A stretch of DNA of 64,000 nucleotides from Chthonomonas calidirosea T49 (GTDB lineage Bacteria; Armatimonadota; Chthonomonadetes; Chthonomonadales; Chthonomonadaceae), in contig NC_021487.1 in assembly GCF_000427095.1 (NCBI RefSeq), forward strand, positions 865,719 to 929,718, given 5' to 3'. Both the position numbers and the translations under genes were made by a program. The notes under the pieces were generated by a model. The model made no database searches and was not told the origin of the DNA. It worked only from the letters and a program-made list of their open reading frames with translations. Of the stretch, positions 1 to 8,895 are shown in pieces (the stretch's first letter is position 1; the number at the start of each line of letters is the position of its first letter).

Positions 1-3000
1 GGTGTTCAGGAATCGCCTATTGACCCGTTTCCAGTTCGATATGTCACCTGATACTCGATCGATGATAAGATGTATCTCAAAGACATCGGGGGTCTCCGTA
101 GGCGTCGTTTCAATGGTGATACGTTGAGAGACGCCCAAGTCAAACGGTGCTAACCACACCATACAGCGTATGCTGTACTGCGTACCGTACACGTGAGGGC
201 TCTCTTCCGTCTGCACTCCCTGCGTCACGAAATCGCCGATACTGTACTCCTCGTAAGCTTGAAGCCACTCGCTAAGGAAGGAGTTGAGCGCGGTGGCCTG
301 ATCGCCGGTAACTGCAAATGGCAATGGAATTACCCAGTGGTCGCCATCGGGATTGGGCACCTTCCACGAGCGATCCACTGCCGGTGTGGCCACCTCAGCA
401 GCCTTCCGGGCGGGATAGATAGTGGAAAGCAGCACCACACCTACAACAATAAGGGTTGTGCCCACAGCGCTCACACTCGAAAAGTTGAGATAGAGCCCTG
501 GCAACCATCCCGTTTTCACCAAGAGAATGCTCGTTAACTGCCCCAAAAGATACCCGGCAACCGAGCCGAGAATAGCGTAGACCATCGCCTCGGCAATGAA
601 CAACATGCCGATATGCGTGGGGGCAAGCCCAATAGAGGAGAAGATATAGATCTCTCGAATGCGCTCATAGACCGAGTTTAACATGGTATTGAGCACGATA
701 AGAGCCGCAATGATGATGGGAATAACCACCAGCTCCAGTCCGCGTGAGGAGGTGGTTGCAATGGAAGAGTAGCGATAGATAATTCCTCGCTTGGCAGGAT
801 CGGGATTGTTCGGGTCGGTAACTTGGCCGGCATACAGGTTCAGCTCAAGCCGACGCATAAGCGGCTCCAGCTGATGAATCACCTGTTCGGGATTGTTGAA
901 ATCTATGGCGATCGAGCGCAACTGGGCGCCCAGATCGATAGCCGTCTGATAGGGTATGAAAAACACCATATCGGGGTCAAGATGAATGTACTCCTGAAAC
1001 CCCTGGCTTGCAGCACTGCCCCCGCTGTTCGACTGGGACTGCTTGTTCATCGCGATCCAATCTACAGGGGTCAGCATCTCGTTATCGAGGTCGTAATAGC
1101 GCTTCAATTTCTGCGAATTGAGGATGCCGATAACGCGGAACTGGAGACCGCTAAAGTTTACTGTGGCCGTGCCCACATCTTTTAAGCTAATGTGGAGCGC
1201 CTCAGCGATTCCGTCTGGCAAGATGATAGCGTACCGATCGCCTGGCCTAAACCATCGTCCCACAGTGTTACCGTTGGCATCTTTCAAGAGAGCATCTTGA
1301 GGCCGCATAATTTGAGCCTCTTGCGGCGATAACCCGCATAGGGCACGAGCATCGTAGGAGAGATCGGCCCGCTGAAGTGTTAAGAACGACTGTTCTCCCA
1401 TTGAAGTACCGTAGAACCAAGCCCTCGGAGCGACCGCGTACTTCTTCCCGTACTCATCCGCCAAAATACGGTAGGCTGGCTCCTGCAGAGGGTCCCACAT
1501 AGGCGTACGGATCATAATGCCGTTGTAGCGCGGGCCGTAGTCGCTAGGGGCGCGCACCTTGTTAAACCGCATCACCTGCACCACCGAAGTAAACGAAAGC
1601 ACGGTAAAAGTGAGCAATACGAGCGTAGTACAGGTAAGGAACGTGCGGGTCTTTCGACGCCGCATGTTGGAGACGCCAAGGTTAAATGCTGCAAAAGCCA
1701 CTGACACACGCCCAATATCGGCGCGATGCACCCCACTAACGCTCTTGCTCATCTGCTTGAGCTGTTCCTCAAACTTGCCGGTGACGAAGGCAATGACAAT
1801 GGCTGATAGAGCTAGCATCACAAACGCAAGCAGCACGATGACAGGGTTCATCGTGATCTCAAACGCCGGGTGAATATAGCGGAAGATGGCGAAAATAAGT
1901 AAGAAGATAGCGGATGCCGTTAGCAGTTGGCGCTTGAGATCGAAGAAGCCAAAGAACAGCCGCTCACAGAAATAGGCAAACGGCATGAGGAGAGCCAAGT
2001 AGAAAAGTACCCCCTCCACCACATCCATCGCCGTGTGCTGTACATCGGGATAGGCACGGCTTTCTAACCCCCAGGCCTCGCGTGAAAGGGCATCGAAATC
2101 TTCCCAATCTTTCTTATCGCGGGCAAGCTTGGCCTCCTGTAGCGTTTTATAAGCCATATTGTGCAGGCCCGGCGTGCCCTCCATGCTCTTCATATCCAAA
2201 ATGCGGAATCGGGCTAGGCGCCTCATACGGAAGTCATCCAACTTCCACATATCCTCCGCCACATGAAGCGCTGTATCGTAAATGGCGCCGGAACGTGCGA
2301 TCTCCTCCCCCTGCTCGGCCATATCCGGCGAAGCCGAATCAGGCAGTGCCCCTGCCCCCTCTTGGTCAGCAGGATTCCCCGCTACCAAGTAACCTATTCC
2401 CTCCGGTGCAGGCGAACGTCCGTGTTCATTGAACGGGTCTGTGGGATCATAAAGAGAGTTGATCAACAACAAACGAATATCCCCAGGTCCGCTGGTCATC
2501 GTAATCTTTAGACGCTCTCCCGGCTGGGCAAAGATCACGGCAACATCCTCTACGTAAGAGGTCGCCGTTCCGTTGGACTGTGGGTTAATCGCATAACCGT
2601 ACATGCGCGGCGTTCCGTTCGTAGCCCCATCGTATATGTTAATGCCCGTTAAAGCCTGCAAAGACTGCTGATCCACCAAATCGTAGATGGCCGTCGGAAC
2701 ACAATGGAAAACGATGATCGGTGTGGAACGCGTTGCCGTTGTAATAGCAACATCCAGGGGCACCTGCTCAGCTCCCTCCGGCCCCATATCCGGCGCAAAA
2801 TCTATATTGCCACGATCAGGGTTGGGAATCTGCACGGATGGATTGTTCGGATCAGAAACCGTGCTCGCCTCATCAATATGATAGGCCGCAAGCGACACCG
2901 TGCGGTTATAACCATAGGCTGTAAGCGGCGCGACTCCGTGAAAGGCGAAGAAGTCTTGACAGGGCACGGGATGTCCTTGAGCATCCAGGGCATCGCCATT

Positions 3001-5031
3001 AGGCGCGTAACGTAGCGGGTTTCCCTCACTATCGGTAGGGATATCGGCCATCTTGTCGGGCGTCGTCCACTGCACCATCTGAATCATGTTGCCGCGCACG
3101 CCCATAAAGCTCTTTGTGTTGCTTCGAACGACAACCAGCGAGCCTAAAAGCCGCTTAGCTGAAGTCGCAATAAACGACTTATGGGGGTCAAATATCTGCA
3201 CACGTCCCTCAAGAGTGGCAAACCCGCCCTGGAGCGCTAGGCGAGACCATTGAGAGGGATCGGTTATCGGCATTCGCTGGGCATCTACATCGCTGATGTT
3301 GTTAGGGTCGGTAACAATATGCCACATCAAACACTCCAGCAACCTTTGCTGGGTCGCCAAATTGGCGATATTCACATGATCGGGCGTATCGAAGGGAGTA
3401 TCCACCAAAGCACGACTGTCATTTGTGGTCGCAAAGGTTACCCCATTCCCCCCAGCCATCGTTACTACTTCTGAATCGAACGCCGGCTGACCAGGAATAT
3501 AGTTGCGCCAGTTCTTCCCATTCACCGGGTTTACCCCGTCGTTGAAGAACTGGGTTGAGTCGAATCCCATGGTTTGCCCCACTTTGTCGGCATTTTCACG
3601 ACACACGCGGGCAATGTCGCTAAAGCGACCCTGAATATCCTCCCGATAGTCGTAGAACCAGCCCTTGTAGAAGATGCCGAAAGAGGGGCTTTGGCTCGAC
3701 ATATCGAGACCTGCCCACAGGTAGATTCGTGGCGGATTAGGCAACGTTGGCGCATGGGGCGCTAGGTAGTAACCGATATTCAGGCCTATCATCACCAGGA
3801 GGGAGATGCCGTTTGTGATGAGCATCGGCGTGACTTTCGGTCCAGTCTGCGGACGGTTTCGCCATGCTAGCACCAATAAAACAAGAAACAGAACCAGAAA
3901 AGCACCTAACCAAAGCCGCACTTTTAACGCGTTTGGCTGCGCCAATGCCGACTGCACAATGCCTGGCGGCATCCAAGCATCCATATGTTGGTTCAGATAT
4001 TCACGGATGCCTTGAAGCGCCTGAAAATGGGCACTGGTAGCAACAAACCACATTGTTCTCTTGGGTGGGTGCGCCTTAAAGGCACGCATCAACTCTAGCA
4101 GAGAGGCCATGCTACAGGCACTTTCTGCCCCCGGTGCCAAAGCCGGAACGATGGAGGTAGAGTCGTAAAAACTCTCAACAACGATAATCTGGTTGCGAAG
4201 TTTGGGGTCTGTTCCAGGCAGAATGCCGGTAAAATTACGCACCGTCTCCATGCGCCAGGGCATATCACAGTGCAGTTGTACCAACGGTGGCCGCCCAGCA
4301 GCACAAGCAGCCAACAGCACGGCTGCATCGTGCTTTCGCATGTAGAAGCGGGGAATGGCGATGGGGATTCCGATGAACTTGGCCTCAGCCTCACCACGCA
4401 AGGTATTGTCAGGTGCGATAAAGATAACGGCCTTTGCTCCCAACCGCGGGGCGTTAAGCCACTTCTGCCCGCAGTTAAAGTCCACCATCACCACGGAGCC
4501 TTCGACATCCTTGCCGTTAAAATTGCTCAGGTCGCCATTCCCTACATAGATAAGGGGCGCTTTTAGCCCTCCAGCAGGCAGCGTGGAGGTACGCACAAGA
4601 TTAGGCCAAAGGGGGTACATCGGCAGCTTGGGAGAGCCAGGCTTTGACACAAGCTGAGCATAGGCGCCCTTTGCAGGATCTTCCGCCCCAGGATCGTAGG
4701 GGATCGTCACGCGAAAGGTATCTGTGTGAACGTTGTTCGCTCCAAGAATGCTCACAAACTGGTGGTAAACGTAATCCTCTGCCTTTTTCTCTCCTGGATA
4801 GCCCGCCACGCGCGAGCCAAAACTCGCCAACGTATCCACCGTCTGCTGCAAATTGGCGGGGTTCACCGAAGAGTAAAACAGATGGTATGCCTGTTGATCG
4901 TAGGCGGGCACCGTATCGGCATGAGCCGATCTTGTGCCATTCCCGCTCAACGCAAAGAGCAGACCACTAAGCGTGACAATCCAACGTAAAACAGTGTATC
5001 GCGACGGGTTCCTTACCCCGAGTTCGAGCAT
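1..5031 (-). CDS. Giant membrane protein: degenerate M28-peptidase-like domain fused to FtsX/MacB-type permease (3' end outside window)
   Basis: An uninterrupted reading frame of 1677 codons runs from ATG 5031 off the left edge; I checked the frame at about 4100-4200 and about 600-700. A signal peptide is followed by a PA/M28-like region (about residues 40-350), two membrane helices (about 370-420), a large extracytoplasmic part, three helices (about 1000-1080), then an FtsX-like module with helices near 1130, 1435, 1480 and 1525, including a motif N-x-V-Y-E-R-I-R-E-I typical of FtsX/MacB permeases. In the M28-like region the His-x-Asp ligand pair is FYD (288-290), the GADDNAS-like motif is GAESACS (from 301), and the Glu-Glu motif is absent, so it cannot bind zinc as real M28 enzymes do. 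I infer a substrate- or envelope-binding domain on a MacB/LolE-like permease. No ABC ATPase is adjacent within the window. AAGGA lies 9-11 nt before the start. Confidence 0.8.
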   Translation of the reverse strand, partial: MLELGVRNPSRYTVLRWIVTLSGLLFALSGNGTRSAHADTVPAYDQQAYHLFYSSVNPANLQQTVDTLASFGSRVAGYPGEKKAEDYVYHQFVSILGANNVHTDTFRVTIPYDPGAEDPAKGAYAQLVSKPGSPKLPMYPLWPNLVRTSTLPAGGLKAPLIYVGNGDLSNFNGKDVEGSVVMVDFNCGQKWLNAPRLGAKAVIFIAPDNTLRGEAEAKFIGIPIAIPRFYMRKHDAAVLLAACAAGRPPLVQLHCDMPWRMETVRNFTGILPGTDPKLRNQIIVVESFYDSTSIVPALAPGAESACSMASLLELMRAFKAHPPKRTMWFVATSAHFQALQGIREYLNQHMDAWMPPGIVQSALAQPNALKVRLWLGAFLVLFLVLLVLAWRNRPQTGPKVTPMLITNGISLLVMIGLNIGYYLAPHAPTLPNPPRIYLWAGLDMSSQSPSFGIFYKGWFYDYREDIQGRFSDIARVCRENADKVGQTMGFDSTQFFNDGVNPVNGKNWRNYIPGQPAFDSEVVTMAGGNGVTFATTNDSRALVDTPFDTPDHVNIANLATQQRLLECLMWHIVTDPNNISDVDAQRMPITDPSQWSRLALQGGFATLEGRVQIFDPHKSFIATSAKRLLGSLVVVRSNTKSFMGVRGNMIQMVQWTTPDKMADIPTDSEGNPLRYAPNGDALDAQGHPVPCQDFFAFHGVAPLTAYGYNRTVSLAAYHIDEASTVSDPNNPSVQIPNPDRGNIDFAPDMGPEGAEQVPLDVAITTATRSTPIIVFHCVPTAIYDLVDQQSLQALTGINIYDGATNGTPRMYGYAINPQSNGTATSYVEDVAVIFAQPGERLKITMTSGPGDIRLLLINSLYDPTDPFNEHGRSPAPEGIGYLVAGNPADQEGAGALPDSASPDMAEQGEEIARSGAIYDTALHVAEDMWKLDDFRMRRLARFRILDMKSMEGTPGLHNMAYKTLQEAKLARDKKDWEDFDALSREAWGLESRAYPDVQHTAMDVVEGVLFYLALLMPFAYFCERLFFGFFDLKRQLLTASAIFLLIFAIFRYIHPAFEITMNPVIVLLAFVMLALSAIVIAFVTGKFEEQLKQMSKSVSGVHRADIGRVSVAFAAFNLGVSNMRRRKTRTFLTCTTLVLLTFTVLSFTSVVQVMRFNKVRAPSDYGPRYNGIMIRTPMWDPLQEPAYRILADEYGKKYAVAPRAWFYGTSMGEQSFLTLQRADLSYDARALCGLSPQEAQIMRPQDALLKDANGNTVGRWFRPGDRYAIILPDGIAEALHISLKDVGTATVNFSGLQFRVIGILNSQKLKRYYDLDNEMLTPVDWIAMNKQSQSNSGGSAASQGFQEYIHLDPDMVFFIPYQTAIDLGAQLRSIAIDFNNPEQVIHQLEPLMRRLELNLYAGQVTDPNNPDPAKRGIIYRYSSIATTSSRGLELVVIPIIIAALIVLNTMLNSVYERIREIYIFSSIGLAPTHIGMLFIAEAMVYAILGSVAGYLLGQLTSILLVKTGWLPGLYLNFSSVSAVGTTLIVVGVVLLSTIYPARKAAEVATPAVDRSWKVPNPDGDHWVIPLPFAVTGDQATALNSFLSEWLQAYEEYSIGDFVTQGVQTEESPHVYGTQYSIRCMVWLAPFDLGVSQRITIETTPTETPDVFEIHLIIDRVSGDISNWKRVNRRFLNT

Positions 5032-5424
5032 TCCTTCACTGATTCCTTCTTGAATTCTATAAGACCGACGACGGTCCCATAACCCCACAGCCGTTGTTCC
5101 CTGACGCTTCCGACACGTCTTAACACCTCACTATTCAGGATAGCCTAAATGCTATTCAATGCTAAAGCGAGGGGCACGCATCGAAACTGGGGGCTCAATT
5201 GGTTATCACATAATAACACACCTTCCCACAAAAATCAAGCCACCTATAACCTGAGAGACATTGTAACTCCCACAAATAGAATTTCCTATCTGCTTGTATA
5301 GGACGCCTGTCAGACTTTGATGTTACACTTCCTGTCGCTTTTCTCTTAACGACCCTCCCTTGTAACCAAGCGAGGGCTGTTGATGCCATTTCAACCTCCA
5401 GGGGATGTCTGTTGACCGCAGCAT
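5032..5424. other. Gap between rhomboid and giant permease genes
   Basis: 393 bp. Apart from the candidate promoter at 5210-5238 I see no gene. A 77-codon TTG-started frame overlapping the rhomboid stop has no credible composition or ribosome site. No hairpin with a U-tract was seen for the rhomboid gene. Confidence 0.5.
5210..5238 (-). promoter_or_regulatory. Candidate sigma-70 promoter for the giant permease gene
   Basis: On the minus strand, TTGATT (5238-5233) and TATTAT (5215-5210) are separated by exactly 17 bp. The implied transcript would have a leader of about 170 nt before ATG 5031. This is a consensus match only. Confidence 0.4.
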
Positions 5425-6585
5425 TCAAGGCTGATGGTGAAACTCCACCGTTTTAAGAATTCGGAGGAAGTCTGCATGAGCTTTTGAAGCCATCGCACTA
5501 GGGGCTACGAGCACTAAACGCACAAAAGCGGTTGGATACGGCTGTATTACGCAAATGTCAAAATACGTACTACCTGACTGCAAGAAAGCAAGCCAAGCGG
5601 GCTTTCCGGCCACCTGTCCGCTTTGTGGCTGCACCTGCTGCGGCCATAACGCCATGAAATCTTGCACGGGCGAGGCGCCAAGCCTCTCGGTCACCAAGAG
5701 CTGCTCGCCCTGCGGGGATACCAGAACGGTCTTAGAGCCTTGCTGCAGCGCGATCGGCCGCCAACTTTTGGGTACTCTAAAACTCCACCAAGGGTTGTTA
5801 GAGGACGACACATAGGTTACAAGCGACTCGCGTTGGGACAACTTCGTAGCCACGCGCCATTCCAACCCACCGCTAAGTAGACAGAGCAGCACCGTGCCCG
5901 CTGTGATCAGAGAAAGCACCCGCTCGCGCCAAAGGTTAACTGGTCGTGGGTCAAGCAGTGCTGGCATGAGAAAGAGGGCTAAAAATCCCCCACCTATCAA
6001 TCCCCCCACATGTGCCCAAAGATCGATGCCAGGAGCTAAACTGAGCCCTAAGTTGAGAACGGTAATCCAAATCAGTTGCGTGAGAATCGCTTTACGTGCC
6101 TTGGGTGAAATAAGTTTAGGATAGCGAATAGGAAAAATAATTCCAGCTCCGATCAACCCGAACAGAGCTCCCGATGCGCCCAGCGATGGCGCTGGTTGCT
6201 TCAGAAAACTTAAGAGGTTGCCGCAGATACCGCTAAAAATGAACAGCACGAAGAAGCGTCGGCGCCCATAAAGGCGCTCTATCTGATTTCCAAGCCAATA
6301 GAGGGAGAGACCATTTACCCCGATATGAACCCAACTGCCATGCAAAAAGATAGCTGTCACCAACCGCCACCACTGCCCTTGGCGAATGAGATCGTCCTCT
6401 TTATCTCCAAAAAGAAGCGCCACACGATCTACATTGCCATGCCCTACGATCAACATAGCAATATAAACAGCAATAATAACCCCTAGAAGTGTGTAGGTTA
6501 CCCACGGCATGGCCTCTAAACGGGCTATACGCTCCGCTTTAGCCGTCGGAGATGCTTCTACTTGAGATGTTGGCTCAACTTCCAA
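5425..6585 (-). CDS. Rhomboid family intramembrane serine protease with C-terminal soluble domain
   Basis: 386 aa. Rhomboids cleave membrane helices inside the bilayer using a Ser-His dyad. The catalytic Ser is S138 in GASGALFG and the His is H192 in WAHVGG; the WR-like motif WWRLVTAIFLHG is at 72-83. Six or more hydrophobic helices span about 28-245. Residues about 250-386 form a soluble domain that resembles PsbP/DUF1795-like folds, an addition beyond the usual rhomboid core that could sit outside the membrane and hold substrates. The start is TTG at 6585, with a purine-rich GAGAGAAA upstream; a slightly different start cannot be excluded. It stands alone between the giant permease gene and a divergent DUF1326 gene. 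Confidence 0.85.
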   Translation of the reverse strand: MEVEPTSQVEASPTAKAERIARLEAMPWVTYTLLGVIIAVYIAMLIVGHGNVDRVALLFGDKEDDLIRQGQWWRLVTAIFLHGSWVHIGVNGLSLYWLGNQIERLYGRRRFFVLFIFSGICGNLLSFLKQPAPSLGASGALFGLIGAGIIFPIRYPKLISPKARKAILTQLIWITVLNLGLSLAPGIDLWAHVGGLIGGGFLALFLMPALLDPRPVNLWRERVLSLITAGTVLLCLLSGGLEWRVATKLSQRESLVTYVSSSNNPWWSFRVPKSWRPIALQQGSKTVLVSPQGEQLLVTERLGASPVQDFMALWPQQVQPQSGQVAGKPAWLAFLQSGSTYFDICVIQPYPTAFVRLVLVAPSAMASKAHADFLRILKTVEFHHQP

Positions 6586-6893
6586 TGGTTTCTCTCTAAC
6601 CCTACTATGTCCTCTCAGCGTATGAGCAAGGTAAATATCGCCTCTTCTCGAAAAGAAGCAGAAAAATACTCCCTATTTATACGCGGGGAGCGAGGCCAAA
6701 ACTTTCTGCTTGCAAACGTTGTTGATTGCGAATCGGCTCCAGGGGGTACACTTTCTCCTAAAGAGCTAGGCACGCAGCTGGCTTAGGTAGTGACGACTTC
6801 GAGCTTCCTCCTCTACGAGGCGGCTAACATGCCCCCCGTTTGTCTGGGCATGGGTGCGCTCGGAGCACATCCTCCCTACTAGGGCTGAGATAC
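6586..6893. other. Divergent intergenic region, no gene seen
   Basis: About 310 bp between the rhomboid start and the DUF1326 promoter. A 74-codon plus-strand frame beginning inside the rhomboid gene has no ribosome site or recognisable content and I do not accept it. It should hold the rhomboid promoter, which I could not place. Confidence 0.4.
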
Positions 6894-6922
6894 TTGACCT
6901 TTTACGATTTCGATCTTATACT
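6894..6922 (+). promoter_or_regulatory. Strong sigma-70 promoter for the DUF1326 gene
   Basis: TTGACC at 6894-6899 and TATACT at 6917-6922 with a 17-bp spacer. The predicted start of transcription near 6929 gives a leader of about 40 nt ending in GGAGGG before ATG 6971. Confidence 0.65.
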
Positions 6923-6970
6923 GTACCCTACTCTGCTCTCAAATAAGTCGGAGGTTATACGGAGGGCTTC

Positions 6971-7675
6971 ATGGATAAAACGGCATTTATGCGCACCACT
7001 TTGACCGGTACGAGCATGCTCTTCCTGATCTACTTTGTTGCTGCTCAACCTATACCGCAGACGCCTTCTTCAAAAGAACTGTCTTCCAACGTTCAGACTT
7101 GGCAGGCTGAGGGCCAGCTCCTTGAATCCTGCACCTGCAACGTCCCCTGTCCCTGCAATTTCGGACAGCCTCCCTCCCATAACAGCTGCAATGCACTCTT
7201 TGTCTATCGTCTCGATCACGCCCATTACGGCCCTATTGTGCTTGATGGACTTAGCTTTGGCGGCTGCGATGGCCCTAAAAGTGCTGTGGGCTATCTCGAC
7301 AGCCGCGCCACACCAGAGCAACAGGCGGCTCTGAAGCAGCTGGCAGAGGCGGTTTTTGCTAAAGGAGGCCCTTGGGCGGGGCAACGGAAATGGATTATCG
7401 CTTCTATTACCACAGAAATAACCCCTCGCCTTTTCCGAATACAGTTTGGCGAAGCAGGCGGGTTCCAAGCGCAGATTCTTATTGGCAGAGATGGCAAAAA
7501 TCCTATCGTTGTGGAAAACAACACCACATGGCCTGTGATGCGGTTTGCAAAGGGCAAAACAACTCAGATGAGCTACCGCGATGCCCTAGGTAACCAGATG
7601 CAGTATCAGAACGTTAATGCCAATCTAGGACACTTCGTCCTAGAGGGATCCATATCCCAAAAGCCCATGCCATGA
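6971..7675 (+). CDS. Exported DUF1326-family protein
   Basis: 234 aa with an N-terminal hydrophobic segment (about 8-27) that looks like a signal peptide. The family signature is clear: E-S-C-T-C-N-V-P-C-P-C-N-F near residue 52, then a Cys/Ala/Tyr block, Y-G-P-I-V-L-D-G-L and a GGCDGP motif. The closely spaced cysteines suggest metal or Fe-S binding or disulfide chemistry, but the function of DUF1326 proteins is not established. The start has GGAGGG 6-8 nt upstream, a strong promoter at 6894-6922, and a clear terminator follows, so it is a single-gene transcript. Confidence 0.8.
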   Translation: MDKTAFMRTTLTGTSMLFLIYFVAAQPIPQTPSSKELSSNVQTWQAEGQLLESCTCNVPCPCNFGQPPSHNSCNALFVYRLDHAHYGPIVLDGLSFGGCDGPKSAVGYLDSRATPEQQAALKQLAEAVFAKGGPWAGQRKWIIASITTEITPRLFRIQFGEAGGFQAQILIGRDGKNPIVVENNTTWPVMRFAKGKTTQMSYRDALGNQMQYQNVNANLGHFVLEGSISQKPMP

Positions 7676-7678
7676 GAA

Positions 7679-7717
7679 AAAGGCTCTGGGTGGTACCAGA
7701 GCCTTTACCTTTTCTTT
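7679..7717 (+). terminator. Rho-independent terminator after the DUF1326 gene (possibly bidirectional)
   Basis: Arms 7679-7689 and 7696-7706 pair perfectly over 11 bp with a 6-nt loop, followed by a T-rich tract ending at 7717. The A-run on the left side could also let it serve the minus-strand BlaI-like gene that ends at 7735. Confidence 0.8.
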
Positions 7718-7734
7718 AAATAAGTTGAGGACGC

Positions 7735-8223
7735 TTACACGTGCTCAACCACCTTCTTCTCTTCTTGGCCAGAGGCCTCGTAATCGTCGCGAGCTTTCCG
7801 CAACGCGGAAATAACGTCCTCAATATCGCTTGAGCCGGGCTTGCTGAGGTGCGCAAGCACATAGCCGATGGAGTGGCCAGTTAGACGTCGGCACACATCA
7901 TCGAGCACCTTCGGCACGATCTCAGCGCGTGAGCGTGTGGGGCCGTAGTAGCCTTTACCGCTCCGGCGAGGTCGCTCTACCTTCAGCAGCCCTTTCTCGA
8001 CCATGCGGCTAAGGGTCACCGCAATAGTAGAGGGTGACTGCATCTCGCGCTGCTCCCGACGCCGGGCGAAGTGCATGGCTTCGTACACCTGCACCGAGGA
8101 TTGAGGCTCACCGGCGTCCCATAGCAGACGCAAGATGTCTCCCTCAAGCACACCGAGGGAAGGTACATCGTCACCGCCTACACCCACGTATTTGCGACGG
8201 TGAGCGAGTTCCATATCGTCCAT
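7735..8223 (-). CDS. BlaI/MecI-family winged-helix transcriptional repressor
   Basis: 162 aa. The central part matches the BlaI/MecI fold: a start like L-G-x-L-E-x-x-I-L-R-L-L-W, a helix-turn-helix with S-T-I-A-V-T-L-S-R-M-V-E-K-G-L-L, and a C-terminal dimerisation stretch ending in an S-K-P-G-like tail. Family members repress beta-lactamase or peptidoglycan-stress genes and are released by cleavage by a BlaR1 sensor protease. No BlaR1 is beside it, so its signal is unknown. The start has GGAGAG 6-9 nt upstream. A perfect TATAAT lies at 8365-8360 with a poor -35. Confidence 0.85.
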   Translation of the reverse strand: MDDMELAHRRKYVGVGGDDVPSLGVLEGDILRLLWDAGEPQSSVQVYEAMHFARRREQREMQSPSTIAVTLSRMVEKGLLKVERPRRSGKGYYGPTRSRAEIVPKVLDDVCRRLTGHSIGYVLAHLSKPGSSDIEDVISALRKARDDYEASGQEEKKVVEHV

Positions 8224-8359
8224 ACTTCTCTCTCCTTAAGGTTTTGCTGTCGCTATCACAAAGCCACATCGAGCTTAGGGTGCGCCTTTTAATTACACGC
8301 ACGCTAACTGAAACTCTGATTTTGCTTCTTTCTCTACTGTGGCTAGTTGCGTGATCAAT

Positions 8360-8365
8360 ATTATA
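8360..8365 (-). promoter_or_regulatory. Candidate -10 element for the BlaI-like gene
   Basis: A perfect TATAAT on the minus strand, about 135 bp upstream of the start. The -35 at 17 bp is poor. GCGAATT occurs twice on the plus strand just to its right (from about 8366 and 8378), a possible binding site. Confidence 0.3.
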
Positions 8366-8427
8366 GCGAATTCATCGGCGAATTTAGTTCCCATAACGCG
8401 ACATCTGGTCTTTCATGCCTTACAACC

Positions 8428-8449
8428 CCCGTAGGACTACGGGATTTTT
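8428..8449 (+). terminator. Short terminator-like hairpin in the leader of the LuxR-type gene
   Basis: CCCGTA (8428-8433) and TACGGG (8438-8443) pair over 6 bp with a 4-nt loop, followed by ATTTTT. There is no plus-strand gene upstream for it to terminate, so it may be an attenuator or the end of a small transcript. The stem is short and it may mean nothing. Confidence 0.3.
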
Positions 8450-8581
8450 ATAGATAATGACGCCTCCTCTTCACGTTTTGTGCGCTTTAATGGAACGATA
8501 AGATTGCCGGTGTCGCATCACAGCGAACCTGCTTTGAAACATTGAAACTTTGCAACTTTGTCTTTGAGGAGTGATTACAAC

Positions 8582-8833
8582 ATGAACAAAACCAATGAAA
8601 CCTCTTGTCCTGAAACCACGCGCTTGACCCGACGCGAGCTTGAAGTGCTTACTTTGATCATCGAAGGAAAATCGAGCAAAGAGGTGGCCGATCTGCTTTT
8701 TGTGAGCAAACGTACCATAGATTTTCATCTGGCCAACATCTACAATAAACTCCAGGTGAATAATCGCGTACAGGCCTTCCGCAGAGCAGCCCGCTTGGGG
8801 CTTATCTCCTTCGACGCTCGCGCTACCCGATAA
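8582..8833 (+). CDS. Stand-alone LuxR/GerE-type helix-turn-helix protein
   Basis: 83 aa, essentially only the DNA-binding domain. The motif LTRRELEVLTLIIEGKSSKE followed by a V-S-x-R-T-I-D-F-H-L-A-N-I-Y-N-K-L helix is diagnostic of the GerE/LuxR HTH. There is no receiver or ligand domain, as in GerE itself, so regulation must come from expression level or a partner. I chose ATG 8582 because GAGGAG (8566-8571) sits 10 nt upstream; a longer TTG start at 8558 would place the ribosome site inside the gene. Confidence 0.85.
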   Translation: MNKTNETSCPETTRLTRRELEVLTLIIEGKSSKEVADLLFVSKRTIDFHLANIYNKLQVNNRVQAFRRAARLGLISFDARATR

Positions 8834-8848
8834 AGGCATTGTCTCCAT

Positions 8849-8891
8849 GGAGGCCTCCCTCGTACTTTGGGTGCGGTGGGAGACCTCCCAT
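8849..8891. terminator. Hairpin between convergent genes
   Basis: GGAGG-C-CTCCC and GGGAG-A-CCTCC pair over 11 positions with one mismatch around an 18-nt loop. Neither side has a clear U-tract, so terminator function is only probable from its position between two convergent genes. Confidence 0.35.
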
Positions 8892-8895
8892 GCTT

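Larger units (their letters stand above)
8224..8581. other. Divergent region between BlaI-like and LuxR-type genes
   Basis: 358 bp without a credible gene. It holds the candidate -10 at 8360-8365 (minus), the hairpin at 8428-8449 (plus) and the GAGGAG ribosome site at 8566-8571 of the next gene. Confidence 0.4.

Noticed and set aside
5195..5428. 77-codon minus-strand frame overlapping the rhomboid stop
   Set aside because: TTG start with no ribosome site, no recognisable content, and the candidate promoter of the next gene lies inside it.
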